Of a stretch of DNA of 64,000 bases, positions 8,464 through 18,255 are shown one piece after another. The DNA lies in the NCBI RefSeq assembly GCF_021532315.1, contig NZ_JAKGAO010000005.1, forward strand, positions 62,001 to 126,000. Direction: 5' to 3'. The position numbers and the translations under genes were made by a program. The stretch is from Paenibacillus tarimensis. Its GTDB lineage: Bacteria; Bacillota; Bacilli; Paenibacillales; Paenibacillaceae. Below the pieces are notes generated by a model, which saw only the letters and a program-made list of their open reading frames with translations, did not search any database and had not been told where the DNA came from. Within the stretch, counting starts at the first letter, position 1. The number at the start of each line of letters is the position of its first letter.

Positions 8464-10227
8464 GTGAAACCAAAGAACAGACGCGAGTATGTCCCTTTTG
8501 GCCATAAGCTCATGATCACTTATTGTGTGTTTATTGTTATTCCGGTCCTGCTGGCTGCTTACATGGCTAACAAGATCTTCGTAGAGTCGGCGCGGGAGAA
8601 CGCCCGGGAGAACTACCAGGGCACGCTGAGCCAGGTGAAGGATAATATTAATTACCGGCTGGACGATGTAGCCAATGTCTCAAGCATGCTGTACTTTGAT
8701 AGCAGACTGGCTATTCATCTGCGCCAGAGCAAGGGCGGTTATGAGAGCTACGCTTCAATGACAGAGTATGTGCTGCCGAGAATACAGAGTACACTGGAAG
8801 CGGCACATAACAAGATGCATTTGACTGTCTATATGCATAATGAGAAACTGCCGGAAATCTACCATGCCTACCCGGGCGGCAATGCGCTTAGCGGGATGGG
8901 CTCGGTTTATGATTTTTACCATATTGACAGGATTCGGGGAAAGTCATGGTATGAAGCATTTCCATCTGAACAATACGGGGCAACGGTAGAGTGGAGACAG
9001 GTTGAACGTGATGCAGCCTTGGGGCAAATTTCCCTCCTCCGCCGCCTTATTGAGCCTAATGATCCTTTCCGGCTCAAGGAAATCGGATTTCTGCGGATTA
9101 CGATACGAATCAGCGACTTGTTCGAAAGTCTGGAAGCCGGCCAGCTTGCGGAAGGGTCAAGCATAATGATTGTGGACGAACAAGGAATGATTGTAACGTC
9201 CTCGGGCGGAACAGTTCTTCAGCCGGGCCAGCCGTTCTATGAGCGGAGTCTGGATGACTATATGATAATTGAAGAAGACCTCACCCGGCTGAATTGGAGG
9301 CTGATCGGTCTGCTGCCGGATGATATAACGAGGGCAGCCACAAGGCAGGTTACGGCCTGGACGATCCTGATCAGCATGCTCTGTTATTTTATATTCGCCA
9401 TGGCCGGACTCTACATATCCCGCTCCTTCGCCCGCAAGGTTTCCAAGATTGTAGCTGTGCTGGATGCCTTTCGGGAAGGGGATTTTCACAAGCGGATTCA
9501 TTTTAAGGGCCGGGATGAATTTACGCGTATTTCTCTGGCTTTGAATGATATGGGCCATAACATCCAGGAATTGATTGAGGAAGTCTATTTATCGAACATC
9601 CGGAAGAAGGAGGCGGAGCTTGAGTCGCTGCAGGCGCAGATCAATCCGCATTTTCTCTATAATACGCTGTCCTCTATCAGCCGTCTTGCCAAGTTTGGGG
9701 AGGTGGACAGGCTGCACCGGATGGTGCTTGATCTGGCGAAGTTCTACCGGTTGTCTCTGAATGAGGGAAGAACGGTCATTCCCATCAAGCATGAGCTTGA
9801 ACAGATTGAAGCCTACATGAACATTCAGAAGACCAAATTTGGCGAGGGGATGACTGTCTGGTATGCAATTGATCCGAATATTCTCGGTTATGAGACGATC
9901 AAGCTTATTCTTCAGCCGTTTGTGGAAAATGTTCTGGAGCACGCATGGTATGGTGACCGGATCAATATTCGGATCACAGGCGCAGTCAGGGAAGGCTGCG
10001 TTGTGTTTCAGGTAATCGACGACGGACTCGGTATGCACCCGGATACGCTGCGGCAGCTGCTGGGCCCCCCGGGCACCGTGCCGATTGGCTACGGAATCAG
10101 CAATGTCGATCAGCGCATCAAGCTGCATTACGGCCGGCAGTATGGTGTGCAGATCATCAGCAGGCTTGGCGCTGGAACAACTGCCGAGATTACAATTCCA
10201 CTGCGGGGACCGGGAGTACAGCCATAA
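8464..10227 (+). CDS. Sensor histidine kinase (YesM family)
   Basis: A 587-residue membrane kinase. Membrane helix 1 lies near residues 20-40, followed by an extracellular sensor domain of about 260 residues, helix 2 near 300-322, a HAMP linker, a His_kinase domain with phospho-acceptor H396 in INPHFLYNTL, and an ATPase domain with N box (LQPFVENVLEHA) and G box (DDGLGM, GYGISN). GTG start preceded by AGGAGGGGG. Order regulator-then-kinase next to a binding-protein transporter is characteristic of Paenibacillus sugar-sensing loci. Confidence 0.93.
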   Translation: MKPKNRREYVPFGHKLMITYCVFIVIPVLLAAYMANKIFVESARENARENYQGTLSQVKDNINYRLDDVANVSSMLYFDSRLAIHLRQSKGGYESYASMTEYVLPRIQSTLEAAHNKMHLTVYMHNEKLPEIYHAYPGGNALSGMGSVYDFYHIDRIRGKSWYEAFPSEQYGATVEWRQVERDAALGQISLLRRLIEPNDPFRLKEIGFLRITIRISDLFESLEAGQLAEGSSIMIVDEQGMIVTSSGGTVLQPGQPFYERSLDDYMIIEEDLTRLNWRLIGLLPDDITRAATRQVTAWTILISMLCYFIFAMAGLYISRSFARKVSKIVAVLDAFREGDFHKRIHFKGRDEFTRISLALNDMGHNIQELIEEVYLSNIRKKEAELESLQAQINPHFLYNTLSSISRLAKFGEVDRLHRMVLDLAKFYRLSLNEGRTVIPIKHELEQIEAYMNIQKTKFGEGMTVWYAIDPNILGYETIKLILQPFVENVLEHAWYGDRINIRITGAVREGCVVFQVIDDGLGMHPDTLRQLLGPPGTVPIGYGISNVDQRIKLHYGRQYGVQIISRLGAGTTAEITIPLRGPGVQP

Positions 10228-10299
10228 ACTTGCAGCAGCTGCGACTGATCCTGTTTAATAAGGGGTGATAACTGATGCTGAAGGAAAGGGTTTGATCAG

Positions 10300-11052
10300 G
10301 TGACTCCGGTACTCGAGCTACACCAGCTTGCCAAGCTGCAGTTTGATGAGAAGGAAGAATATCTGTTCCGTCCCATAACCTCTAAGGTGGCAAAAGGGGA
10401 CCGGATCGCTGTTGTTGGAGCCTCCGGTCAGGGGAAGAGCACGCTGCTGCGCATCCTCGCCAGACTGGAGCGTCAGGATGAAGGCTATATGTCTCTAGGC
10501 GGTGTGCGGGATACGGATTGGAAGCCGGCGGAATGGCGGAAGAAGGTCTGCTACACGGCCCAGCATCCCGTGATGCTGCCTGGAACCGTGGAGGATAATC
10601 TGCGGACGGTCAGCAGGCTCCACAGCCTCCCGTTCGATGAATCGGCAGCCAAGGAATACATGAGCCAGATTGGCCTTGGGGATATGGATTGGCGGAAGGA
10701 AGCTTCCAGTTTGTCGGGAGGGGAGAAACAGCGGGTAGCACTTGTGCGCTCACTTCTGCTGGAGCCGGAAGTTCTGCTGCTGGACGAATTCACCGCTTCG
10801 CTCGATCCCGGCAGCAGAGAAGGAGCTGAAATGTGCGTCCGCCAGTGGGCAGATACAAGGAACTCAGCCGTACTGCTGATCAGCCACGATATGGAGCAGG
10901 CAGAGCGTATGTGCCGTACGGTATGGTTCATGTCGGGGGGCGAGCTTCTTGAAGCCGCGGACGCAGGCCGCTTCTTTGCGGCACCTGAGACGGAATCGGC
11001 CAAGCAGTTTCTGCAGCGGAGCTTAGGGGAAGGGAGGGCCGGGAATGTCTGA
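10300..11052 (+). CDS. ABC transporter ATP-binding protein, FetA/YbbL-like
   Basis: A 250-residue ATPase: Walker A GASGQGKST near residues 43-51, signature LSGGEKQR near 144, Walker B LLLDEFTASLD, and H-loop LISHDM. Start is GTG at 10300 with AAGGAAAGGG upstream. It overlaps the start of the next gene by eight bases, whose product is a UPF0014/FetB-type permease; the pair matches FetAB, reported in Escherichia coli to export iron and help resist oxidative stress. Whether the cargo here is iron is inference. Confidence 0.88.
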   Translation: MTPVLELHQLAKLQFDEKEEYLFRPITSKVAKGDRIAVVGASGQGKSTLLRILARLERQDEGYMSLGGVRDTDWKPAEWRKKVCYTAQHPVMLPGTVEDNLRTVSRLHSLPFDESAAKEYMSQIGLGDMDWRKEASSLSGGEKQRVALVRSLLLEPEVLLLDEFTASLDPGSREGAEMCVRQWADTRNSAVLLISHDMEQAERMCRTVWFMSGGELLEAADAGRFFAAPETESAKQFLQRSLGEGRAGNV

Positions 11053-11791
11053 TTATGCATTGGCTCTAACGCTTGTGTTCGTCGGGATCACCATGCTGCT
11101 CTCCATCCGGCAGAAGCTGGGGCTGGAGAAGGAGATTGTTGTGGGTACTGTCCGATCAGCTCTGCAGCTGCTTCTGGTCGGTTATATTTTGCATGTCGTA
11201 TTCGGCAGCAGGCATCCGCTGCTCATCATGCTGATCATCACGGTTATGATCGGAGTGGCGGCCTGGAATGCCGGCGCCCGGGCCAAGCGTGTTCCCCGGA
11301 TACGCCTTGCTGTAGCGCTGGCACTGCTCTGTACGGAAACCGTCACGATGGCCGTCCTGCTGGGGCTTGGCATTATTGATGCGACCCCGAGGTTTATTAT
11401 CCCGGTCAGCGGCATGACCATTGGCAGCTCTATGGTTGTATCGGGTCTGTTTCTCAATCAGATGAAACGCGAGACAGAATCATCAAGGGGAGAGATGGAG
11501 GCCTATCTCGCTCTTGGAGCGACGGTTAAGCAGGCGCTTGCTCCCTCGGTTAAACGGGCAGTCCGCAGCAGCATGATCCCGACCTTCGACAGCATGAAGA
11601 CGATTGGGCTTGTGCAGCTCCCGGGCATGATGACCGGCATGATTGTGGCGGGCGCAGAACCGATTGAGGCGGTCCGTTATCAGATTCTGATCGTGTTTGT
11701 ACTGGCTTCGGCAGCTGCGATTACGGCTATGCTGCTGGGATTTATGAGCTACCGGTTATGGCTGGACACGGAGGGGCGGCCTTACGGATGA
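11045..11791 (+). CDS. ABC transporter permease, FetB/UPF0014 family
   Basis: A 248-residue protein with about seven membrane segments. Landmarks are the cytosolic loop EAYLALGATVKQALAPSVKRAVRSSMIP and SMKTIGLVQLPGMMTGMI, both typical of UPF0014 (YbbM/FetB). It overlaps the ATPase gene by eight bases, indicating translational coupling and a single complex. A terminator follows immediately. Confidence 0.9.
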   Translation: MSDYALALTLVFVGITMLLSIRQKLGLEKEIVVGTVRSALQLLLVGYILHVVFGSRHPLLIMLIITVMIGVAAWNAGARAKRVPRIRLAVALALLCTETVTMAVLLGLGIIDATPRFIIPVSGMTIGSSMVVSGLFLNQMKRETESSRGEMEAYLALGATVKQALAPSVKRAVRSSMIPTFDSMKTIGLVQLPGMMTGMIVAGAEPIEAVRYQILIVFVLASAAAITAMLLGFMSYRLWLDTEGRPYG

Positions 11792-11798
11792 CCGCTTG

Positions 11799-11835
11799 AC
11801 TGCTTCGCCTTGAACAAGGGCGGGGCAGTTTTTTA
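11799..11835 (+). terminator. Intrinsic terminator after fetAB-like genes
   Basis: ACTGC...GCAGT stem of about 13 pairs including G-T pairs, small loop, then a run of six T. Confidence 0.8.
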
Positions 11836-11910
11836 TTTTTACGAAATATTTAATAGACAAAAATCGACAATCCCATTACTATTAGTACACATTAGTTATT
11901 TATAATAGGT

Positions 11911-11984
11911 CTAATTTACCTAGGAGCCGTCCCCGGCCAGTATGGCTGTGAAATGCTGCCGGCTGGCGCAGCCCCTAGGATTAG
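11911..11984 (+). ncRNA. Structured 5' leader element before chemoreceptor gene, identity unknown
   Basis: The ends pair (CTAAT 11911-11915 with ATTAG 11980-11984), then CCTAGG (11919-11924) pairs with CCTAGG (11974-11979). Inside, two hairpins can form (GGCCA/TGGCT, and GCTGC/GCAGC). A TATAAT at 11901-11906 would start the transcript right at the element, about 110 bases before the coding start. This is the layout of a riboswitch or other cis-acting RNA. The conserved bases of the c-di-GMP-I class are not present. Folding was done by eye. Confidence 0.4.
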
Positions 11985-12030
11985 AGAATAACAGAAGTCT
12001 TGGTACAAGACATGAAGGTGAGTGGGCTTA

Positions 12031-13743
12031 TTGAAACGTCTAAGTTTAGGCATCAAATGGAAATTGATTGGTTTCATCATGCTGATTGTGCTGCTGGGCA
12101 GCAGCGCAATCGGCTATTACGCCGTTACCCATGCGAGGGAAGAGCTCTTGGGTGCGGCTCATCAGAAGCTGCAGTCCGATCTTAATACAGGCAAGCTGAT
12201 GCTGGACACCCTTTACCCGGGAGCCTGGAGTGTTCGGGATGGGCTGCTGTACAAGGGCGATGTGCAGCTGAATGATAATTTTGATTTTGTTGACAGGTTT
12301 GGGGAAGAGACGGGTGACACGGTGACGATTTTCCTGCACGATACCCGGATCGCGACGAACGTTAAGAAAGAAGACGGTTCCCGAGCCGTCGGAACTCAGG
12401 TGTCTGAGACGGTTGCTGACGTCACCCTGACCAAGGGAGAACTATATGTCGGAGAAGCCAATGTGGTCGGTCAGATCAATCAGGCGGCATATGAGCCGAT
12501 CCTTAGCGAACAGGGTGAGATTCTGGGGATATTCTATGTTGGGGTACCGAACAAGCCTTACGATCAGGCTATAGATGAATTTAAAAACCGGATCGTCATC
12601 TTTATTCTGATTCAGCTTGCCGCTGCTGTTGCGATCGTGTGGGTTGCTGTAGCCCGCCGCGTTAGACCGCTGGTGAAGAGCACGTACATAGCGGAGGAAG
12701 TATCGAAGGGGAATTTGCGGGTGGAGCTGCAGGAGTTCAAGTCATCCGATGAAATCGGCCGTCTGTCTTCAGCTATAGGGACCATGACGATGAACCTTCG
12801 CCAATTGATGCAGGATATCAATGGACAAGTGGTTTCATCTGCTGACCAAGTAGCTGCATCTGCAGAGGGGATGGCAATGTCACTGGAGGAGCTGACCCAG
12901 TCATACAACGAGGTGGCGGGCAGCACCAGACTGGTGGCGGGCCAAGCAGAAGCGGGCAACCGGGCCGTTCAGGAATCGTCGCAAGTGCTGCTGGAGCTCA
13001 ACTCGCTGGTTCAGATAGCGAATAACAAAGCGTTAGAGGCGCATGCGGACTCAGAGCGGACACTGGAGTCTGCCCGTCACGGGGCCGCAACAGTCAGGTC
13101 TGCGATTCAGCGTATGAGCGCTATTCAAAGCCGGACATCAGATACAGAGGAGCATGTCCGAGCGCTGGCCGACTATTCAAACCAGATTGCAGCGATTGCT
13201 TCTACGATTACCGAAATTGCAGGCTCAACCAATCTGCTTGCCCTCAATGCATCAATTGAGGCAGCCAGAGCGGGCGATGCAGGCAGAGGCTTTGCTGTTG
13301 TCGCGGGTGAGGTGCGCAAGCTGGCAGAGCAGTCCAATAGGGAAGCGGCTGAAGTGAATGCTCTGACAGGAAAAATAACGGCATCCATTCAGGCAGCAGT
13401 TCAGTCCATTAAGGAAAGCCGGAAGGAAGTCGAGCAGGGCAGCGGTTCGGCCGCGGCTGCCGGTGAAGCGCTTGAGAGCATCCTTCGTGCGGTTGAAGGA
13501 ACGGTTGCCAACATTTCCGACATCATGAATGTGACGAATGAGGAAGTGGAAAGCTCCGAGAAAATTATTAAATTGGTCAATGATGTAGCAACAACATTGG
13601 AGATGACCCTCGAACGTTCCCGGGAAGTGATGAATGTGACGGAGGTTATATCCGGTGAAGTGGAGAACCTCGCAGCAGGCTCCGAAGAACTGACAGCTAT
13701 GGCGGGGGAACTGAAGGCGAGCCTTGCAAAAATTACGGTGTAA
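12031..13743 (+). CDS. Methyl-accepting chemotaxis protein with Cache sensor
   Basis: A chemoreceptor of 570 residues from a TTG start at 12031, with AAGGTGAG eight bases before; a GTG at 12022 is too close to that site. Helix 1 is near residues 10-30, an extracellular single Cache domain (Cache_3-Cache_2 type, ending near [14 protein letters not shown]) follows, then helix 2 near 185-205, a HAMP linker and the cytoplasmic coiled-coil signalling domain with the conserved hairpin tip [22 protein letters not shown]. Such proteins sense small ligands and control CheA. A structured leader lies upstream. Confidence 0.92.
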   Translation: MKRLSLGIKWKLIGFIMLIVLLGSSAIGYYAVTHAREELLGAAHQKLQSDLNTGKLMLDTLYPGAWSVRDGLLYKGDVQLNDNFDFVDRFGEETGDTVTIFLHDTRIATNVKKEDGSRAVGTQVSETVADVTLTKGELYVGEANVVGQINQAAYEPILSEQGEILGIFYVGVPNKPYDQAIDEFKNRIVIFILIQLAAAVAIVWVAVARRVRPLVKSTYIAEEVSKGNLRVELQEFKSSDEIGRLSSAIGTMTMNLRQLMQDINGQVVSSADQVAASAEGMAMSLEELTQSYNEVAGSTRLVAGQAEAGNRAVQESSQVLLELNSLVQIANNKALEAHADSERTLESARHGAATVRSAIQRMSAIQSRTSDTEEHVRALADYSNQIAAIASTITEIAGSTNLLALNASIEAARAGDAGRGFAVVAGEVRKLAEQSNREAAEVNALTGKITASIQAAVQSIKESRKEVEQGSGSAAAAGEALESILRAVEGTVANISDIMNVTNEEVESSEKIIKLVNDVATTLEMTLERSREVMNVTEVISGEVENLAAGSEELTAMAGELKASLAKITV

Positions 13744-13879
13744 TCCAAGTCCCGATTATAAAGAGTTAAATACAGAGACAGCTAGAATGGACAGGGGAAT
13801 TGGATAAGATGAAGAGAAACATACTGAAGCAGTCTCGCAGTAAGCTGGGGACGGCAAGCTGGCGGGCGCATTTGGCAGC

Positions 13880-14827
13880 ATGACGAACAGCCTGCGACAG
13901 CTTATCCGTGACATAAGCGGCAGCGCGGTACAGCTGGCGGCATCCGCCGAGGAACTTACCGCTGGAAGTGAACAGACGGGCAAGGCGACTGAATCGATAG
14001 CATCCGTTATGCAAGATGTGGCGGCGGGGACAGACCGGCAGATGGAGAGCGTCAGCTCCAGCTCGAATCTGATCACCGAGATGGGTGCTGCCGTCCGTGA
14101 AGCTGCCGATTCGGCAGCTCATGCAGCAGGAACAGCTGCGACTACGCTGATCCAGACGGAGGAAGGGAAGAATGCAATCGGCTTGTCGGTAACCCAAATG
14201 GAATCAATCCATCAGAAGGTACTGGGTTTATCAGAAGTTGTGAGCGGCCTTAATGAGCGGTCAGGCGAGATTGGGAGCATCGTTAGCCTGATTTCGGATA
14301 TTGCTGCCCAGACGAACCTGCTGGCGCTTAACGCTTCCATCGAAGCAGCCCGGGTAGGCGAGCAGGGTAAAGGATTTGCAGTTGTAGCCGGAGAGGTGCG
14401 CAAGCTGGCGGAGCAGTCGGCTGAGTCCGGCAAGAAGATTAGCGAGCTTATCGCTTTTATTCAGAAGGAAACGGGCGGAGCGGCCGCAGCCATGGATGAG
14501 ACGGTTCGCGAGGTATCCGACGGAATCCGCTATGTTCATACTGCAGGAGATAAGTTTACAGATATCCATGAGGCGGTACATGATGTATCCGGACACATGG
14601 AGCGTGTCTCCGCAACCGTAGCGCAAATATCGGCGCATACTTCACAAGTGGCGGAATCCATTGAACTGGTCGTTGAGGTTGCAGGAGAGACTGCACAAGG
14701 ATCACAGAACGTATCGGCTGCGACTGAAGAGCAGCTTGCTTCCATGGAAGAAATATCGGCATCGGCGGCTTCACTGGGTCATATGGCGGAGCAGCTGCAA
14801 GGGCTGATCTCGAAATTTAAAATCTAG
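13880..14827 (+). pseudogene. Chemoreceptor remnant: cytoplasmic signalling domain without sensor or membrane part
   Basis: The 315-residue frame has only the MCP signalling domain, with the tip [19 protein letters not shown] near residues 148-166. It starts in what is normally the end of HAMP: upstream codons in frame read [13 protein letters not shown] back to a stop at 13841, and no ribosome site precedes the ATG. A separate frame from 13809, preceded by AGGGGA, encodes [14 protein letters not shown], a plausible MCP N-terminus, and runs out of frame across the junction. AAGCTGG occurs on both sides (13842-13848, 13855-13861), so a deletion removed sensor and membrane segments. It could still be a soluble receptor if translated. 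Confidence 0.7.
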
Positions 14828-14836
14828 CTGCCTTCC

Positions 14837-14845
14837 TGGTATAAT
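14837..14845 (+). promoter_or_regulatory. Extended -10 promoter
   Basis: TGGTATAAT matches the extended -10 consensus (TGnTATAAT), 26 bases before the yqkE-like start. Confidence 0.55.
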
Positions 14846-14871
14846 GGACCGGAGATGGGGAGGGTGGACAT

Positions 14872-15129
14872 ATGGCAAAGAAGAAACAAGCCGCCGGGTC
14901 TCAGCGTCCAAGCGGGGATAAGCCGGCAACGCTTAAGGATCTGCTGAGTGCGGATACGATAAATCAGTTAAAAGTACAGGCTGAAAGGCTGCAGGAACAG
15001 GCTGAGCATAAGAAGCAGGAAGCGCTCAAAGCGGCTGAGGAAGCCAGGAAAGCCGAGCAAAAGCGGCTTGAGAACGATTTTGAGTATCTGCTGAACAACA
15101 GCAAGATGGATTGGAAATCGCATAAGTAG
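14872..15129 (+). CDS. YqkE-like small protein (DUF3886)
   Basis: An 85-residue, lysine- and glutamate-rich protein. Residues 22-75 form one long charged helix (ATLKDLLSADTINQLKVQAE, then KKQEALKAAEEARKAEQKRLENDFEYLL), and it ends in NSKMDWKSHK. This pattern matches Bacillus YqkE. Function is unknown in the family. Start ATG with GGGGAGGG upstream. The next gene starts 14 bases after the stop, suggesting one transcript. Confidence 0.75.
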   Translation: MAKKKQAAGSQRPSGDKPATLKDLLSADTINQLKVQAERLQEQAEHKKQEALKAAEEARKAEQKRLENDFEYLLNNSKMDWKSHK

Positions 15130-15143
15130 CGGAGGTGCACAGC

Positions 15144-15686
15144 GTGGAAAATGGAGTACAGGGCTGGCCCGACTCGGAAGAGGAAGCGCGTGCAGCGCTT
15201 GAGGCGAATCCGGACTATGTATTTGAACCGCGCCTGATCGTGGAGATTGAGCCGGAGACAGCCGGATTTTGGACGAGTTTCAGCTCGGAATGGGGCGGGG
15301 CGCTCTACCTCATGGATGAGACAAACCGCAAACGGTATGAGAACGGGATGATTGATGAACAGCACTATGAATATGCCAAACGCTCTTACCGGCTGGGTCT
15401 GATTGGCCTAACCGAGCTTCATGACCGTCTGGCGGCTTGGCAGTCCGGGAGCGGAGAAGGCGCCTATCCGTTCCAGATGCATACGCTTGACTGCTTCTTC
15501 ATTCCGGCTTACCTGCAGGATTATGGCAAGATGCATCCCGGCAAGAAGGAGCAGTGCGGGCAGATCGTGCAGCTGATCAGAGACAAGCTGTCAGAGAAAG
15601 GGACACTGGAAGAGACAGCCCGGTCTATCGAGATATTGGCTGTAACCTATATCACGCACTTACATGAATACGCTAACCAATCATAA
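15144..15686 (+). CDS. Conserved hypothetical protein, 180 residues
   Basis: I do not recognise this protein. The GTG at 15144 (MENGVQGWPD) is chosen because GGAGG lies eight bases upstream; a GTG at 15135 overlaps that site. It is soluble, acidic at its N-terminus and has no signal peptide. There are two aromatic patches (GFWTSFSSEWGGALYLMDE and HTLDCFFIPAYLQDYGKMHP). It is probably transcribed with the yqkE-like gene and is followed by a large terminator. Confidence 0.7.
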   Translation: MENGVQGWPDSEEEARAALEANPDYVFEPRLIVEIEPETAGFWTSFSSEWGGALYLMDETNRKRYENGMIDEQHYEYAKRSYRLGLIGLTELHDRLAAWQSGSGEGAYPFQMHTLDCFFIPAYLQDYGKMHPGKKEQCGQIVQLIRDKLSEKGTLEETARSIEILAVTYITHLHEYANQS

Positions 15687-15703
15687 CCATTAAGCTGACG
15701 GCC

Positions 15704-15765
15704 GGGAGACCGCCTGTCTGCAGAGCAGGGCAGCATGCTGCCTTGTCCGCAGGCAGGCTCTTTTT
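15704..15765 (+). terminator. Intrinsic terminator, branched stem
   Basis: GCCTG/CAGGC outer stem encloses the self-complementary GGCAGCATGCTGCC hairpin, followed by CTCTTTTTG. Confidence 0.7.
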
Positions 15766-15872
15766 GTTAGGGGGCAGGTAAGCTGATTTTGAAAGCCGAT
15801 TGCATAAAAACGACCCTAAGGGAAAAAATGGTACTGACTGATAAGTCAAACCGTTTAGATGGAGGGCATAAC

Positions 15873-17477
15873 ATGGATTACGATAAGCTTACGGGCAGTC
15901 CTGTGGCGGGAACCGGGGGGCCTGGAGACGGGCGCATGGGTACGGGAGAAGGGGAACTGACACTTACGAACCGTCAAGGCCATCCAATCAAGGATAACCA
16001 GAATGTAAGAACGGTAGGCAACCGCGGTCCGACCACTCTGGAGAACTATCATCTGCTTGAGAAGATCTCACACTTTGACCGTGAGCGGATACCCGAGCGG
16101 GTTGTGCATGCACGGGGGGCAGGCGCGCATGGTTATTTCGAATCCTACGGCAAGGTTGGCGATGAGCCGGTATCGAAATATACACGGGCCAAGCTGTTCC
16201 AGGAGCCGGGCAAGAGAACGCCAGTGTTCGTCCGGTTCTCAACGGTTGTCCATGGCGGCCATTCGCCTGAAACGCTTCGGGATCCAAGGGGCTTCGCTGT
16301 TAAATTTTATACCGAGGACGGCAATTGGGATCTGGTCGGAAACAACTTGAAAATATTTTTTATACGCGATCCGCTTAAGTTCCCGGACATGGTCCATTCG
16401 TTCCGGCCCGACCCGGTAAACCAGCTGCAAACTCCTGAGCGTATGTTCGACTTCTTGTCCAATACACCGGAAGCCACCCATATGGTGACCTTCTTGTTCT
16501 CACCTTGGGGCATTCCCGCGAATTACAGGCAGATGCAGGGCTCTGGAGTCAATACATATAAGTGGGTGAATCAGAATGGTGAAGCCGTACTGGTCAAATA
16601 CCACTGGGAACCGCTCAAGCAGGGTATCAAGAACCTGACCCAGAAGGAAGCGGATGCCATTCAGAGCACAGATTTCAATCATGCAAGCCAGGATCTGTAT
16701 GATGCCATCGAAAACGGAGACTATCCGGAGTGGGAGCTGTGTGTGCAGATTCTGCCGGACGGGCCCAATGAAGAGCTGGATTTTGACCCGCTTGATCCGA
16801 CCAAGCTGTGGGATCACGAGAAGTTTCCGTTCTTGAAGGTCGGGAAGATGGTGCTGAACAAAAATCCCGAAAATTACTTTGCCGAGGTTGAGCAGGCGGC
16901 GTTCGGTACAGGGGTTCTGGTAGATGGTCTGGACTTCTCGGATGACAAGCTGCTCCAGGGTCGTACATTCTCTTATTCGGATACCCAGCGGTACCGTGTG
17001 GGGACGAATTATCTGCAGCTGCCTGTCAATGCGCCGAAGAAGCGTGTTGCAACGAATCAGCGTGACGGACAGATGACTTATTTTGTGGATAAGGCGCCGG
17101 GCCAGAACCCTCATGTCAACTACGAGCCATCCACAATTAACGGGCTGAGGGAAGCGGAGCCCAGCGGAGCTGAACATGAGCCGCATTACGATGCGAAGCT
17201 GGTCAGACAGAAGATTGACCGCACGAATGATTTTGCCCAGGCAGGGGAGACGTACCGCCGATTTGAAGAATGGGAACGTGAGGAGCTGGTTACGAACCTT
17301 GGCGGAGTGCTGAGCGTCTGCCGGCCGGCTATTCGCGACAAGATGATTGAATACTTCACCAATGCCGACGCCGATTATGGAAGGCGGGTGTCGGAGGCGC
17401 TTAAGAAGGCCTTAGCAGAAGCTGGCCAAGGCGGTAATGCGGCCGATGGCAAGGGCACACGTACCGACGGTTATTAA
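15873..17477 (+). CDS. Monofunctional haem catalase (KatX/KatA family)
   Basis: A 534-residue catalase that disproportionates hydrogen peroxide. Active-site histidine H79 in [13 protein letters not shown], the RFSTV segment, the conserved asparagine region [17 protein letters not shown], and the haem-ligand tyrosine segment [14 protein letters not shown] are all present. The start at 15873 has GGAGGG six bases before; a longer frame from 15789 has none. The long glycine-rich N-terminus recalls the spore catalase KatX, but that is not proof. No PerR-type palindrome was found upstream. Transcribed alone, with a terminator behind it. Confidence 0.93.
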   Translation: MDYDKLTGSPVAGTGGPGDGRMGTGEGELTLTNRQGHPIKDNQNVRTVGNRGPTTLENYHLLEKISHFDRERIPERVVHARGAGAHGYFESYGKVGDEPVSKYTRAKLFQEPGKRTPVFVRFSTVVHGGHSPETLRDPRGFAVKFYTEDGNWDLVGNNLKIFFIRDPLKFPDMVHSFRPDPVNQLQTPERMFDFLSNTPEATHMVTFLFSPWGIPANYRQMQGSGVNTYKWVNQNGEAVLVKYHWEPLKQGIKNLTQKEADAIQSTDFNHASQDLYDAIENGDYPEWELCVQILPDGPNEELDFDPLDPTKLWDHEKFPFLKVGKMVLNKNPENYFAEVEQAAFGTGVLVDGLDFSDDKLLQGRTFSYSDTQRYRVGTNYLQLPVNAPKKRVATNQRDGQMTYFVDKAPGQNPHVNYEPSTINGLREAEPSGAEHEPHYDAKLVRQKIDRTNDFAQAGETYRRFEEWEREELVTNLGGVLSVCRPAIRDKMIEYFTNADADYGRRVSEALKKALAEAGQGGNAADGKGTRTDGY

Positions 17478-17510
17478 CAGATAGAGAGTAGCAGATAGGA
17501 ACAAGAAGAG

Positions 17511-17545
17511 GCTGTCTCCCGGTTAACCCCGATGAGGCAGCTTTT
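17511..17545 (+). terminator. Intrinsic terminator after catalase
   Basis: GCTGTCTC (17511-17518) pairs with GAGGCAGC (17534-17541), then TTTTG. Confidence 0.75.
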
Positions 17546-17563
17546 GCTTAGATAGGTTGAGCA

Positions 17564-17608
17564 GAAAAAAGCCGCAGCCCCTTGTTCTTATAGAACATGG
17601 CCTGCGGC
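17564..17608 (-). terminator. Intrinsic terminator of the glutathione peroxidase gene
   Basis: GCCGCAG (17571-17577) pairs with CTGCGGC (17602-17608). Six A at 17565-17570 give the U tract on the minus strand. Confidence 0.8.
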
Positions 17609-17630
17609 ATATCTGGATAAGAACCAGCTG

Positions 17631-18107
17631 CTACAGCAAGCTCTTGATCTCACTCTCAAGTGATTCCGGTGCGTCTGCTGGAGCAAACCGTTTTACAGTC
17701 TTGCCTTCGCGGTCTACGAGGAACTTGGTGAAGTTCCATTTGACAGCCTTGGAGCCGAGGAGCCCCGGGGCTTCAGCGGTCAAGTGCTTGTATAAGGGGT
17801 GCTGGCCGGAGCCATTGACATCCACTTTGGCAAACATAGGGAACGTGACGCCATGATTAAGCTTGCAAAACTCCGCTATCTCCTCTTCGCTCCCTGGCTC
17901 CTGATTCATAAATTGGTTGCAGGGAAAGCCGAGGATTTCCAAGCCTTGTTCACGGTAAGCTTCATAGAGCTTCTGCAAGCCTTCATACTGAGGCGTATAA
18001 CCGCACTTGCTTGCGGTATTGACGATAAGCAGCACCTTACCTTTAAAATCCGCCATAGATTGCTGCTCGCCATTAATCCGGGTAACCTCGATATCATAAA
18101 ATGACAT
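17631..18107 (-). CDS. bsaA: Glutathione peroxidase-family thiol peroxidase (BsaA-like)
   Basis: A 158-residue protein of the cysteine-type GPx family, which in bacteria without glutathione usually reduces hydroperoxides using thioredoxin. Peroxidatic C35 sits in [12 protein letters not shown]; the partner glutamine is in GFPCNQF and the Trp-Asn pair in [11 protein letters not shown], giving the full catalytic tetrad. Start ATG with AGGGAGG upstream. It is divergent from an OhrR-type regulator and has its own terminator. The promoter is TTGACA-17-TAAAAT. Likely peroxide inducible through the neighbouring regulator. Confidence 0.93.
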   Translation of the reverse strand: MSFYDIEVTRINGEQQSMADFKGKVLLIVNTASKCGYTPQYEGLQKLYEAYREQGLEILGFPCNQFMNQEPGSEEEIAEFCKLNHGVTFPMFAKVDVNGSGQHPLYKHLTAEAPGLLGSKAVKWNFTKFLVDREGKTVKRFAPADAPESLESEIKSLL

Positions 18108-18146
18108 AGCTAATCCTCCCTTACGTTCATGGTTTATTCAAATTAA

Positions 18147-18175
18147 ATTTTATACAACCAAAAATGGAATGTCAA
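18147..18175 (-). promoter_or_regulatory. Promoter of the glutathione peroxidase gene
   Basis: On the minus strand: TTGACA (18175-18170), 17-base spacer, TAAAAT (18152-18147). Confidence 0.7.
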
Positions 18176-18200
18176 ATCTCCTGAAGATGCACAGTCCAAC

Positions 18201-18218
18201 ATAATTTGATACAATTAT
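18201..18218. promoter_or_regulatory. Candidate OhrR operator
   Basis: ATAATT (18201-18206), six bases, AATTAT (18213-18218): a perfect inverted repeat, AT-rich like known OhrR boxes. It covers a TACAAT -10-like element for the regulator gene. Inferred from symmetry and position. Confidence 0.45.
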
Positions 18219-18255
18219 TTCATCACACGCGCTTGATCATATAATGGAGGTTCTA

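Noticed and set aside
11911-11984. Assignment of the chemoreceptor leader as a c-di-GMP-I or -II riboswitch
   Set aside because: The conserved loops of either class are absent, so it is listed only as an unidentified structured element.
12022-12030. GTG at 12022 as start of the first chemoreceptor
   Set aside because: The ribosome site AAGGTGAG overlaps it; TTG at 12031 has proper spacing.
15766-15872. PerR box before the catalase gene
   Set aside because: No AT-rich 7-1-7 palindrome is present in the upstream region.
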